From MPNO01 sp965200535 (GTDB lineage Bacteria > Pseudomonadota > Alphaproteobacteria > MPNO01): a stretch of DNA of 64,000 nt. Within the stretch, counting starts at the first letter, position 1; each line of letters starts with the position of its first letter. Shown here one piece after another: positions 33,534 to 42,485 of this stretch. Position numbers and translations under genes: made by a program. The notes under the pieces were generated by a model. The model saw nothing but the letters and a program-made list of their open reading frames with translations, did not search any database and was not told where the DNA came from. The stretch spans positions 1,178,001 to 1,242,000 of the forward strand of contig CBDAUF010000002.1 in assembly GCA_965200535.1 (NCBI GenBank), read 5' to 3'.

Positions 33534-34913
33534 GTGTTCGACGCGAATGTCGCCATCCTGCTGGTCGTCTGTCTGGTGGCCCTGGTCGCCGTCGGCGTCC
33601 ACATCGCGATTGCGCTCGGCATGACCAGCGCGCTCGGGATCTTCATGGTCACCGGTGCGGATTCCTACGCCTTCCATTCCGTCCAGACCATGCTGGCGGC
33701 GACCGCGTACGAGGCCATCCGCGCCTATGTCTTCGCGGTGATTCCGCTGTTCATGCTGATGGGGGAGTTCATCGGCAAGTCGGGCACGGTCACCGATGTC
33801 TATCGCGGCATCAACCGTCTCCTGCACCGTCTGCCCGGCCGGCTGGCGATCGCCACGGTCGTCGGCAACGCGCTGTTCTCCTTTGTCACCGGCGTCAGCA
33901 TCGCCTCGGCCGCCGCGTTCTCGCGCATCGCCTATCCGGAGATGAAGCGGTTCGGCTACCACCGCGGCTTCGCTCTGGGCACGGTCGCCGGATCCAGCTG
34001 CCTCGGCATGCTGATACCGCCCAGCGTCCTGATGATCGTCTGGGGAATCCTCACCGAACAGTCGATCGGCCAGATCTTCGCCGCCGGCATCCTGCCCGGC
34101 TTCCTCCTGACGGCGCTGTTCCTGATCTACGTGCTGGCGATGGCGCTGCTGAGACCCGATCTTGTCGGCGGCGGATCGTCGCAGCGCGCGGCGGCGGAGT
34201 CCGTCGTCGACGGCGCGGGCGCGGATGCAGACGACGTGTCCACGCTCCAGTTCCTGATCAGCTTGTTCGGCATTCTCCTGGTCATCGTCGTCGTCCTCGG
34301 CGGCATCTGGTTCGGCGTCTTCACCCCCACCGAGGGCGCCGGAGCCGGCGCCTTCATCGGCCTCGTTCTCGCCGTCGCCAAGGGTATGCGCCTGCGCGAG
34401 TTCATCGATTCCATCCTCTCCGTCGGGCGCACCTCGGCACCGATCCTGCTGCTGCTGATCACCGCCGCTCTCTATTCGCGCACGCTGGCCATGACGGGGA
34501 TGACCAACGCAATCGAGGGCGTGTTCCTCGGCGCCGGCATGGCTCCCTGGATGATCCTGTCGGTGATGGTCCTGATCTGGTTCGCGCTCGGCATGATCAT
34601 CGATTCGATCTCGATCATGCTGCTGACGGCGGCGATTTTCGCGCCCATCGCGGTCAAGCTCGGCTACGAACCCATCGCCTTCGCCATTATCGCCATCATC
34701 GCCATCGAGGCGGGGCTGCTGACACCGCCGTTCGGGCTGCTGGTGTACACGGTCAAATCGGCGATCCAGAACTTCGATCCCGAGATGAACGTCATGACGA
34801 TCTTCAGGAGTTCGATACCCTACTGGATCATCATGCTGATCGGCATGGCCATTATCATCCGCTTCCCGGAGATCGCCACCTATCTCCCCGATCTCCTTTT
34901 CCAACCCGATTGA
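33534..34913 (+). CDS. TRAP transporter large permease, DctM family (copy 2)
   Basis: 459 residues from GTG 33534, with GGGAACGGGGA just upstream. About 12 hydrophobic helices and the family motifs IPLFMLMGEFIGKSG, TGVSIASAAAFSRI and LGMLIPPSVLMIVWG. It moves the solute with sodium or protons across the inner membrane. A longer hydrophilic loop at about residues 205-240 (Asp/Ala-rich) is not in copy 1. It is clearly paralogous to the gene at 2762. It converges on the deaminase-like gene at 34947; a short AGGGG-GGT-CCCCT hairpin lies between the two stops. Confidence 0.9.
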   Translation: MFDANVAILLVVCLVALVAVGVHIAIALGMTSALGIFMVTGADSYAFHSVQTMLAATAYEAIRAYVFAVIPLFMLMGEFIGKSGTVTDVYRGINRLLHRLPGRLAIATVVGNALFSFVTGVSIASAAAFSRIAYPEMKRFGYHRGFALGTVAGSSCLGMLIPPSVLMIVWGILTEQSIGQIFAAGILPGFLLTALFLIYVLAMALLRPDLVGGGSSQRAAAESVVDGAGADADDVSTLQFLISLFGILLVIVVVLGGIWFGVFTPTEGAGAGAFIGLVLAVAKGMRLREFIDSILSVGRTSAPILLLLITAALYSRTLAMTGMTNAIEGVFLGAGMAPWMILSVMVLIWFALGMIIDSISIMLLTAAIFAPIAVKLGYEPIAFAIIAIIAIEAGLLTPPFGLLVYTVKSAIQNFDPEMNVMTIFRSSIPYWIIMLIGMAIIIRFPEIATYLPDLLFQPD

Positions 34914-34946
34914 CGGGCGGCGGGAGCGGCCGGGCAGGGGGGTCCC

Positions 34947-36347
34947 CTAGACGATCGGCCAGCGCGAGACCGGCTTGACGTTGGCCCGCTCGATCAAGCG
35001 CGGCGCGAGCTCCCGGCAGCGGGCGTGCACCTCGGCGAGGTCGATGGTGGCGAGCTCGCGGTTCTCCATCAGGATCCTGCCGTCGACGATGACCGTATCG
35101 ACGCTGTCGCCGCTCGCCGAGTACACCAGGCTGTAGACCAGATTGTAGCTCGGCACCCATTCCGGCCGGTCGGTGTCGATCAGGATCAGATCGGCCTTCC
35201 GGCCGGGCTCGATTGCCCCCAGCTCGTCCTCCCAGCCGATCGCCCGCGCGCCGTCGAGGGTCGCCATCTCGATCACCTCCTCGGCGGTGATCGCCTCCGG
35301 GTCGAGGCGCGAGTCCTTGGGCAGGGTGGCGGCGAGGAACATCGCCTGGAACATGTCCTTGTGGTCGGCCGAGTTCACCCCGTCGCAGCCCAGCGCCACC
35401 GTCACGCCCTTTTCCCGCATCTCGAGGAACTTGCCCATCCGGGTGGTTCCCTTGGCGAGCTTGAGCGCCGCCGGAGGGTTCTGGCAGACCTTGGAATCGG
35501 TTTCCGCCAGCATGTCGACCTCGAACGATTCCACCGCCGTCATGTGATTGAGATAGACATTGGGCCCGAGCGCCCCGATCTCGTACATATGCTCCACCGG
35601 CCGATGGCCTGTCGCCCGGATCTCGCTCTGCACCTCCTCCTGCGAACTCGCCTTGTGCATCAGGGCGAAGGTGCCGTAGCGCTCGGCAATCTCCCTGGCG
35701 CCGCGCGTCAGCTCGTCCGAGCACGTGCCGACCCCCTCGATGGTGGCGAACACGCGGATCCGCCCGTCGGCCGACCGGTCGTGGGTCTTGATGTTGTTCT
35801 CGGTGAGCGCCAGCGCCTCGTCGAGGGTCATCGGCAGGAAATAGTCGGGGCACTTCCGCCCGTCCGGGCCGTTATGGTCCCAGACCCAGCTTCCCGTGGT
35901 CGCGCGCATCCCGGTTTCCTCGATCGCGCCCAGCGTGCTGGCGAGAAACTTGCACCCCGGCTCGACGAAACAGGTGGTGCCGGTGCGGATCATCTCCGCC
36001 ATCAGGCACTTCGCGTACCAGTATTCGTCCTCCTCGGTGATCGCGTGGAGATAGGGGTAGCACCAGTCCTTGAGCCAGTCGCTGGTGCGGAGATTGTCCG
36101 GGATCAACCCGCGGGCGATCTCGATCAGGTGGGCGTGGCCGTCGATCAGCCCCGGCATGACCAGTTTGAGCGAGGCGTCGATCGTCTTTTCCGCGGTGTA
36201 GGCGGCGTCGATCTCCGCCGTCTTGCCGACCGCCGCGATGCGGTCGCCGCGGATCGCCACGGCGCCGTCGGTGACGATCCGGCGGCCGGCATCGACCGTG
36301 AGGACGGTCCCGTTGCGGATCAGGATATCGACCTGTTCGCGCGCCAT
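34947..36347 (-). CDS. Deaminase/chlorohydrolase-type amidohydrolase (MtaD/AtzA-like)
   Basis: 466 residues from ATG 36347, preceded by GGGAGGAG. N-terminal beta-sandwich (ILIRNGTVLTVDAG), then a TIM barrel with the metal ligands in DGHAHL (H-x-H), a His in FALMHKASS, a His in YLNHM and Asp in GCDGVNSAD, and a C-terminal sandwich closing with GAIEPGRKADLILIDT. The family deaminates or dechlorinates cyclic amidines, including S-adenosylhomocysteine, guanine and triazines, using one zinc or iron. The substrate is unknown. It faces the TRAP operon 33 bases away, which could deliver its substrate (inference). Confidence 0.83.
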   Translation of the reverse strand: MAREQVDILIRNGTVLTVDAGRRIVTDGAVAIRGDRIAAVGKTAEIDAAYTAEKTIDASLKLVMPGLIDGHAHLIEIARGLIPDNLRTSDWLKDWCYPYLHAITEEDEYWYAKCLMAEMIRTGTTCFVEPGCKFLASTLGAIEETGMRATTGSWVWDHNGPDGRKCPDYFLPMTLDEALALTENNIKTHDRSADGRIRVFATIEGVGTCSDELTRGAREIAERYGTFALMHKASSQEEVQSEIRATGHRPVEHMYEIGALGPNVYLNHMTAVESFEVDMLAETDSKVCQNPPAALKLAKGTTRMGKFLEMREKGVTVALGCDGVNSADHKDMFQAMFLAATLPKDSRLDPEAITAEEVIEMATLDGARAIGWEDELGAIEPGRKADLILIDTDRPEWVPSYNLVYSLVYSASGDSVDTVIVDGRILMENRELATIDLAEVHARCRELAPRLIERANVKPVSRWPIV

Positions 36348-36445
36348 GACACTCCTCCCGTTCGTTGCCGTCCGTCGGCCCGAAGGGTAGCCGCCGCCCG
36401 CCCGCGCGGCAACGCGTGCACCAGCGGACATGCTATGCTCGCGGC

Positions 36446-37052
36446 GTGAAGGATCCGCACGCAGTGCTCGGCATCGAGCGGGGTGCGACGCTCGACGAGG
36501 TGAAGCGCGCCTACCGCGCGCTCGCCAAGGAACTTCACCCCGACGCGCAGCCGGACGACCGGGCGGCCGCCGACCGTTTCCGCGAGGTCAGCGAAGCCTA
36601 CGACCTTCTCGTCGATCCCGAGCGCCGGGCGGAGTACGACGCCGGCGGCTGGCGGCGCGGTTACGCCGACGGATTCGGCGGCGTCCGGACCCCGTGGGGC
36701 GGGGACGATGCGTTCGCCTTCGACGACGGGATCGGCGAACGGCCCATCGACCTGTTCGGCGATATCGCCGGCAACCGGCGCGGCCAGCACCTCGCTCGCG
36801 CTGCCGGGAGAGGACCTCGTGGAGACCCTCGGAATCACCGTCAAGGAGGCCGAGGACGGGGCCCGCAAGGTGATCGATCTGGTCACCGGAGCGCAGATCG
36901 AGGTGGTCGTGGCGCCCGGCACCGAGAACGGGCGCACGCTGACCTTCGCGGGGCTGGGCCTGCCGGGGATCGGCGGTGCGCCGCCCGGCGACCTCAACGT
37001 CATCGTCGAGATCCTGCCGCCGCCGATGCTCGACAACGACGGTTCAGGCTGA
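36446..37052 (+). pseudogene. J-domain (DnaJ/CbpA-like) protein, frameshifted
   Basis: The J domain starts at GTG 36446 (KDPHAVLGIERGATLDEVKRAYRALAKELHPDA), with the H-P-D motif near residue 30, and runs to about 36790 in one frame. The DnaJ C-terminal peptide-binding domain (GEDLVETLGITVKEAEDGARK... PPGDLNVIVEIL) is in the next frame and ends at 37052. The two parts join near 36775-36805, so one base is gained or lost. With the shift repaired it would be a short co-chaperone with one C-terminal domain. It could be a sequencing error or a true pseudogene. Its last 9 bases overlap the DMT gene on the other strand. Confidence 0.75.
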
Positions 37053-37925
37053 AGCCGACCGCGCCAGCCTGGCGTCGCGCGAGGCGCTGTAATAGGTACA
37101 TCCGAACAGGAGCGCCGCGCCCGCCCAGGTCCAGTGGCTCGGCAGCTCGCCGAAGAATACGAAGCCGAGCACGGCGACGATCGGCAGGCGGAGATAGAGC
37201 ACCGGCGAGACCAGGCTCGCCTCGGCGGTGGACAGCGATTTGGTGATGCAGACCTGGGCGCCGAGCGCGCAGAGCGCGAACGCCCCGATCCACGGCAGAT
37301 CGGCGAGCGGCGGCGTCACCCATGTGGCCGCCGCGGGCAGGACGGCGATGGGGAGCTGCATCACGAAGCCGTAGAACAGCATCGTGCGGACCCCGTCGCT
37401 GCGCGCCAGGAAGCGGGTCGAGACATCGACCGCGGCGAAGAGAAACGCCGCGCCGAGGGCGATCGCCGCGCCTGCGTTCACCTCCGCGAAGCCGGGCCGG
37501 ACGATGATGAGGACGCCGGCGAAGCCCACCACCGTGGCGATCCAGCGGTGCGCGTGGGCGCGCTCCTTGAGCAGGAGGACCGCGAGGATGGCGGTGAAGA
37601 TCGGCAGGGTGAACTGCAGCGCGATCGAATCGGCGATGGTGATCAGCCGCACCGAATAGTAGCCGGCGAACATGGCGGAATAGGCCAGGACCGCCCGCAC
37701 GGCGTAGAGCCGGAGATTCGGGGTCCTGAGCCCGGCGCGGCCGGCCCGCATGGCCCACGGCAGCATCACCGCGATCCCGAACACCAGCCGGAAGATGACG
37801 ATCTCGAACGTCGAGTAGTTTGCCGAGAGATGGCGGACCAGGGTGATCGCCGCCGAGAAGGCAACGGCGGCGCCGAACATCCAGAGGACGCCGGCGACCG
37901 GGTTGTGCCGCGCCTGTGCGTTCAC
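37044..37925 (-). CDS. DMT/EamA-family membrane transporter (copy 2)
   Basis: 293 residues from GTG 37925, overlapping the stop of the molybdopterin subunit gene as GTGA. Ten hydrophobic helices in two EamA repeats; the first begins VLWMFGAAVAFSAAITLVRHL, and IALQFTLPIFTAILAVLLLKERAHAHRW is the family's helix 4-5 signature. It probably exports or exchanges a small metabolite. Because it is coupled to the upstream oxidoreductase gene, its cargo may be related to that enzyme's substrate or product (inference). Confidence 0.87.
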   Translation of the reverse strand: MNAQARHNPVAGVLWMFGAAVAFSAAITLVRHLSANYSTFEIVIFRLVFGIAVMLPWAMRAGRAGLRTPNLRLYAVRAVLAYSAMFAGYYSVRLITIADSIALQFTLPIFTAILAVLLLKERAHAHRWIATVVGFAGVLIIVRPGFAEVNAGAAIALGAAFLFAAVDVSTRFLARSDGVRTMLFYGFVMQLPIAVLPAAATWVTPPLADLPWIGAFALCALGAQVCITKSLSTAEASLVSPVLYLRLPIVAVLGFVFFGELPSHWTWAGAALLFGCTYYSASRDARLARSASA

Positions 37926-40267
37926 GCGCCTCCGCCCGGTCTTTCTGCGCCGGCGCGGTCGAGTGCAAGCCAGACGCGCTCCGGCGTCGCCGGCAGCGGT
38001 ATGTCCTCCACCCCGGCCCGGGCGAGGGCGTCGGCGATGGCGTTGGCGACCGCCGGCAGGGCGCCGGTCGGCCCAGACTCGCCCACGCCCTTCGCGCCCA
38101 CCGGGTTGGAGGCGGTGGGGATGCCGGCGCTGGCCGCCGCGATCGCGCACAGATCGTCGGCGCGCGGCAGGGCGTAGTCCATGAACGAGCCGGTCAGGAG
38201 CTGGCCAGTCGCCGGGTCGGTCCGGATATGTTCGAGCAGTGCCTGGCCGATTCCCTGGACGATGCCGCCGTGAAGCTGGCCGGCGTAGAGCACCGGGTTG
38301 ATGACCCGGCCGGCGTCCGACACCGCCGTATAGTTCACGATCTCGACGCGGCCGGTCTCGGGGTCGATCTCCACCTCGCAGACCTGGGCGGAACTCGGCC
38401 AGTTCCAGTAGTCCGGCGCATAGAGGGCCTGCGCCGCGAGCCCCGGTTCCAGGCCGCGCGGGAGCATTGCCGGATCGACGGCGGCGTCGGCGACATCGGC
38501 GAGCGAGACCGACCGGTCGGTGCCGGCGACCTCGAAGCGGCCGTCCGCATAGGCGATGTCGGCCTCCGCCGCCTCCAGCATGTGGGCCGCGATCCGTTTG
38601 CCCTTGCCGACAATCCTGTCGGCGGCGATGCGGATGGCGGAGCCTGCGATCGCCGTGGAGCGCGAGTTGAACGTCCCGCGCCCGTAGACCACGAGGTCGG
38701 TGTCGCCCTGGACGAAACGGATGTCGGCCGGGGCGACGCCCATTCGGTCGCACAGGATTTGCCGGAAGATGGTGGCGTGGCCCTGGCCGTGATCGACGGT
38801 CCCGGTCATCAGGGTGAGCCCGCCCGAAGGATCGACGCGTATCTCGGCCGCCTCCACGATCGGGGTGGAGGTCTTTTTGACCGTGTTGGCGAACCCGAAG
38901 CCGCGCAGCCTGCCGCGCGCTTCCGCCTCGCGCCGCCGCCCGGCGAACCCCGCACGGTCGGCCGTTTGCAAGGCCCGGTCGAGATTGCCCGGAAAGTCGC
39001 CGCAATCGTAGGTGTAGCCGAGCGCGTTGGTCCACGGCATCCGTTCCGGGCCGACGGTGTTGAGGCGCCGGATGGCGAGGGGATCGATCGCGAGCCTGCG
39101 CGCGGCAATGTCGACGATCCGCTCGAGGGCGAAGGCGGCCTCCGGCGCGCCGGAGCCGCGGTAGGGCGAGGTCGGGGTGGTGTGGGTGTGGACCGCCCTG
39201 ATCGCCACGTGAACCGCCGGGGTGCGGTAGATGCCGGCCAGCGTGCCGAGATTGCCGACCGGCGGCCGCGGGCCGCGGGTGGAGAGGTAGGCGCCGAGAT
39301 TGGCAACGGTCGACACCCGCAGCGCGAGGAAGCGGCCCTCGTCGTCGAGTGCGAGGGCGATGTCGGTGACGCATTCGCGCGCGTGATCGTCGGTCGCGAA
39401 CCCCTCGCTCCGGCTCGCCACCCATTTGACCGCGCGGCCGGTTTTCCGCGCCGCCCAGAGCACGAGAACCAGCTCGGGATAGTTCGGCCCGCGCGTTCCG
39501 AAACTGCCGCCGATGTCGCCGCAGATCACGCGGACCCGGCTCTCCGCCACATCGAACACCGAGCGTGCGAGGTCGCGGCGCAGCAGGTGTGGGTTCTGCA
39601 CGCCGGAGTCGAGGATGTAGCGGCCCTCGCGCGCGTCGTAGCGGCCGATGCACCCGCGCGGTTCGATCATCGCGCCGGTGATCCGGTTGATGGCGAAGCG
39701 CTTGCGCACCGTATGCGCCGCACGCCCGAAGGCCTCCGCCACGGCCGCGGCGTCGCCCTCCTCGTGCGCGAAGGCGACGTTGTTGGGGCAGAACGCCCAG
39801 ACGGCGGGCGCATCGCCGGTGAGCGCCTGCTCGACCGTGGCGACGGCGGGCAGCGGCTCGTAATCGACGACGATGCGCTCCGCCGCATCCATCGCCGCGG
39901 CTTCGGTCTCGGCGACGACGAGCGCGACCGCATCGCCCGCGAACCGCACCCGGTCGCGGACCAGCGCCGGGCGCGGCGGGTCGATCATCGGACTGCCGTC
40001 GGGCCGGGTGCGCCTGTCCTCGCAGGGCAGGTCGCCGTGCCCGTCCGCGGCCCAGTCGCGGCCGTCGAGGACGGCGAGGACGCCCGGCGCCTGCGCCGCG
40101 TCCGCGGTCCCGATGGACCGAATCCGGGCGTGCGCGTGGGGCGAGCGCAGGACCACGGCGCTGGCCGTCCCTGCGGCTTCGGTGTCGTCCAGATAGAGGC
40201 CGCCGCCGGTCAGCAGGCGGCGGTCGTTGTCGCGCAGGGCGGGAGCGCCGATCCCGTTTGCCGTCAT
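37922..40267 (-). CDS. Xanthine dehydrogenase/CO dehydrogenase-family molybdopterin-binding subunit (orphan, copy 2)
   Basis: 781 residues. Domain order as in copy 1: a/b hammerhead (about 10-120, SPHAHARIRSI), then molybdopterin domains with GDIGGSFGTRGPNYPE, TGTVDHGQGHATIFRQ and the active-site segment PVGAKGVGESGPTGA (conserved Glu). Expected chemistry is hydroxylation of a carbon centre with water as oxygen source. As with copy 1, the FAD and iron-sulphur subunits are missing from the neighbourhood. It follows an LLM enzyme by 37 bases and precedes the DMT transporter. Substrate unknown; similarity to copy 1 is only domain level. Confidence 0.88.
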   Translation of the reverse strand: MTANGIGAPALRDNDRRLLTGGGLYLDDTEAAGTASAVVLRSPHAHARIRSIGTADAAQAPGVLAVLDGRDWAADGHGDLPCEDRRTRPDGSPMIDPPRPALVRDRVRFAGDAVALVVAETEAAAMDAAERIVVDYEPLPAVATVEQALTGDAPAVWAFCPNNVAFAHEEGDAAAVAEAFGRAAHTVRKRFAINRITGAMIEPRGCIGRYDAREGRYILDSGVQNPHLLRRDLARSVFDVAESRVRVICGDIGGSFGTRGPNYPELVLVLWAARKTGRAVKWVASRSEGFATDDHARECVTDIALALDDEGRFLALRVSTVANLGAYLSTRGPRPPVGNLGTLAGIYRTPAVHVAIRAVHTHTTPTSPYRGSGAPEAAFALERIVDIAARRLAIDPLAIRRLNTVGPERMPWTNALGYTYDCGDFPGNLDRALQTADRAGFAGRRREAEARGRLRGFGFANTVKKTSTPIVEAAEIRVDPSGGLTLMTGTVDHGQGHATIFRQILCDRMGVAPADIRFVQGDTDLVVYGRGTFNSRSTAIAGSAIRIAADRIVGKGKRIAAHMLEAAEADIAYADGRFEVAGTDRSVSLADVADAAVDPAMLPRGLEPGLAAQALYAPDYWNWPSSAQVCEVEIDPETGRVEIVNYTAVSDAGRVINPVLYAGQLHGGIVQGIGQALLEHIRTDPATGQLLTGSFMDYALPRADDLCAIAAASAGIPTASNPVGAKGVGESGPTGALPAVANAIADALARAGVEDIPLPATPERVWLALDRAGAERPGGGA

Positions 40268-40304
40268 CGCAGGCCGGCGCAGCGGGCGCGAACGCGCGGC
40301 GGGG

Positions 40305-41477
40305 CTATTCGGCTGCGACGAGCTCCGGCTGCGCGATGTGGGATGCCTGCAGCGCCGGCATCACCTCGGCGGCGAACATCTCCATGTTCTTCCTGGTGAG
40401 ATCGGCCGGCAGCGTCCCGAACTGGCAAAGCGCGAGAACGTTGCCGAGGGCAACCCGGCGCTGGCAGTCCAGCAGCTTTTCGCGCACCGTCTCGGGGCTG
40501 CCGATCACCACCACCTCGTCCTCGATCAGGGACTCGACGGTCTGCGCCTTGCTCAGGCTCGACTTGTGCTTTCTCACGTTCTTCAGGGAGGCGATCGAGG
40601 TGTAGCCGGGCGGCAGCAGCATCTCCGGCGGGTTGCGGAGGAACTTGTTGGCGAAGGCCTCGATGTGCGGCCGCGCCTCGTCGCGCGCCTGCCGGTCGGT
40701 GTCGGCGACATAGATCGGCACCAGCCAGCCGAGCTGGTCGGGGCTCGCCTCGTAGCCGTGTTCCTGCGCCTTGGCGCGGTAGGCGTCCATGAACTTCTTG
40801 ACCGCGCGGAACGGGCTGTAGGTCTGGAGATAGGTGTATTTGCGGTCGGGATGGGCGGTCCATTCGATGGTTTCGGTCGAGCCCTGCGACGGGCACCAGA
40901 TCGGCGGGTGCGGGGTCTGATAGGGGCGGGGCCACAGGTTGACGTACTCGAAATGGTAGTGTTCGCCCTCGAAGGAGAACGGGCCTTCCTCGGTCCACGC
41001 GCGAATCACCAGGTCGTGCGCCTCGTGGAAGCGGTCGTGCGAGAAGGCCGGGTTGGCGCCCATCGAGTAGTATTCGCAGCCGATGCCGCGGACCATGCCG
41101 CTGATCAGGCGCCCGCCCGAGATGCAGTCGATCATCGCGTGCTCTTCGGCCAGCGTCAGCGGGTGCTCGCGGATGCCGAACGCCGATCCGACGATGGCGA
41201 TCTTGACCCGGCTGGTGCGCCGGGCGAGCGCCGATGCGGTCACGATGGGCGAGGGCATGATGCCGTAGGCGTTCTGGTGATGCTCGTTGACGCAGAGCCC
41301 GTCGAACCCGAGTTCCTCGCCGTACTCGAGCTCGTCGAGATAGCGGTTGTACAGCTCGTGCCCCTTCTTCGGATCGAAATAGCTGTTGGGCAGCACCACC
41401 CACGCCGACCGGTACGTCTTGTCGTAGTCCAGGTCGAGATAGGCGTAGGGCATCAAATGAAAGAGAAAGACCTTCAT
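40305..41477 (-). CDS. Luciferase-like (LLM) flavin-dependent monooxygenase (copy 2)
   Basis: 390 residues from ATG 41477; the frame extends further upstream without a good start. A two-component-type LLM TIM barrel: MKVFLFHLMPYAY, FDGLCVNEHHQNAYG (the E-H-H motif of alkanal and FMN/NTA monooxygenases), IAIVGSAFGIREHPLTLAEEHAMID and SGGRLISGMVRGIGCEY. It would use reduced FMN and oxygen. It is the first gene of a minus-strand operon with the orphan molybdopterin subunit and the DMT transporter. Its own flavin reductase is not nearby. Confidence 0.86.
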   Translation of the reverse strand: MKVFLFHLMPYAYLDLDYDKTYRSAWVVLPNSYFDPKKGHELYNRYLDELEYGEELGFDGLCVNEHHQNAYGIMPSPIVTASALARRTSRVKIAIVGSAFGIREHPLTLAEEHAMIDCISGGRLISGMVRGIGCEYYSMGANPAFSHDRFHEAHDLVIRAWTEEGPFSFEGEHYHFEYVNLWPRPYQTPHPPIWCPSQGSTETIEWTAHPDRKYTYLQTYSPFRAVKKFMDAYRAKAQEHGYEASPDQLGWLVPIYVADTDRQARDEARPHIEAFANKFLRNPPEMLLPPGYTSIASLKNVRKHKSSLSKAQTVESLIEDEVVVIGSPETVREKLLDCQRRVALGNVLALCQFGTLPADLTRKNMEMFAAEVMPALQASHIAQPELVAAE

Positions 41478-41660
41478 CGCGCACATCCTGTCCTGTGGCC
41501 GCCAGAAGTGTAGGGGATCGGCAACCCCCCGGCAACGCACCGCCCCGCCGCCCCTCCGCATCCGCGGGGCCGACTGGAACACTCACGGACGAGCCGCGCC
41601 CTTTTGCCGGCGCGCCCGGGGAAATGGGACGTTTGTGCCGGCAGAGCGGGATTCAGCACG

Positions 41661-42485
41661 TCAACGCCGAACCGGTTCATTCAGGATCCTGTTGCTGCCC
41701 GCGCGATGCGACTCGACGGCCTTCCATTCGAGATCCCGCACCGTATACGCACCGAAGGACCCTTCGATGATCCGGTCGTGTGCGTCCTTCCATCTCTTCT
41801 TGGCGTGTGCCGGGGTCTTGTCCCAGACCATCACACTAAACACGCATTCGTACGTGCGAACCTGCCGATTCCTGCCTCGCGCGACCAGTTCTCTGACCGC
41901 GTCGGAGAACTCGTTGTCGGTCAGCTTTCTTCCGTAGGGCAGATCCTCAATGCGCAGTCGTTTCCATTCATCCGCATATGGGCCGCCGCCGTCATCGAAC
42001 GCTCCGCCCGGCGGCGCCGTTCTTGGAGCCAGTTCAATGCCGCTTTCGTATATCGCCGCGTTGAACACGTAGTAGGGTTTCTCGCGCGTCTTCCCCTCGC
42101 CGGCGCTCACGACTTGATACCAGCACGGCGGGTTCTTGCCTTTGGCCAGACTAAGTCGCGCCTGATCGCGTTCGCGTTCGGCTTTCTCCCTGGCCTTGCG
42201 TGCGCTCTTGGACCTTTCGCGAGCCTGATCGCGTTCGCGCTCGGCAACCGCACGGGCCCGTTCGGCTTCCTTTTCAGCTTTGCGCGCCTCAGCGGCTGCG
42301 TTCCTCAGGGTCTCGATTTCTTCCGGCGGCACCCATATCCCCGGCGCGCTTTGTGCGTCGTCTTCCGAGGGTGGCTCGTCGCTTTGGATAAGACCTAGCA
42401 ATGCAATAAGTAGAAGGAAGGTAAGAAGTATGAACGTCTCGGCGATGGTCAGGCCGAGAATCGTTCCTCGCCGATAGCCATTCAT
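41661..42485 (-). CDS. Membrane-anchored coiled-coil protein, gene 3 of an uncharacterised membrane module
   Basis: 274 residues, not recognised. A short N-terminal tail leads into one transmembrane helix (about residues 9-33, LGLTIAETFILLTFLLLIALLGL), which looks like the anchor of MotB/ZorB-type proteins. Next comes a highly charged, Glu/Arg/Ala-rich coiled coil (about 55-112) with heptad spacing, then a soluble C-terminal domain (about 118-274) with PCWYQV, KPYYVFNAAIYE and RTYECVFSVMVWD. No peptidoglycan-binding OmpA motif is seen. ATG 42485 overlaps the upstream stop as ATGA. Lower GC than its neighbours. Function unknown. Confidence 0.7.
   Translation of the reverse strand: MNGYRRGTILGLTIAETFILLTFLLLIALLGLIQSDEPPSEDDAQSAPGIWVPPEEIETLRNAAAEARKAEKEAERARAVAERERDQARERSKSARKAREKAERERDQARLSLAKGKNPPCWYQVVSAGEGKTREKPYYVFNAAIYESGIELAPRTAPPGGAFDDGGGPYADEWKRLRIEDLPYGRKLTDNEFSDAVRELVARGRNRQVRTYECVFSVMVWDKTPAHAKKRWKDAHDRIIEGSFGAYTVRDLEWKAVESHRAGSNRILNEPVRR

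Noticed and set aside
34936..34948. AGGGG-GGT-CCCCT hairpin between convergent genes as a bidirectional terminator.
   Set aside because: Only five pairs and a three-base loop, no T-run; noted but too weak to call.
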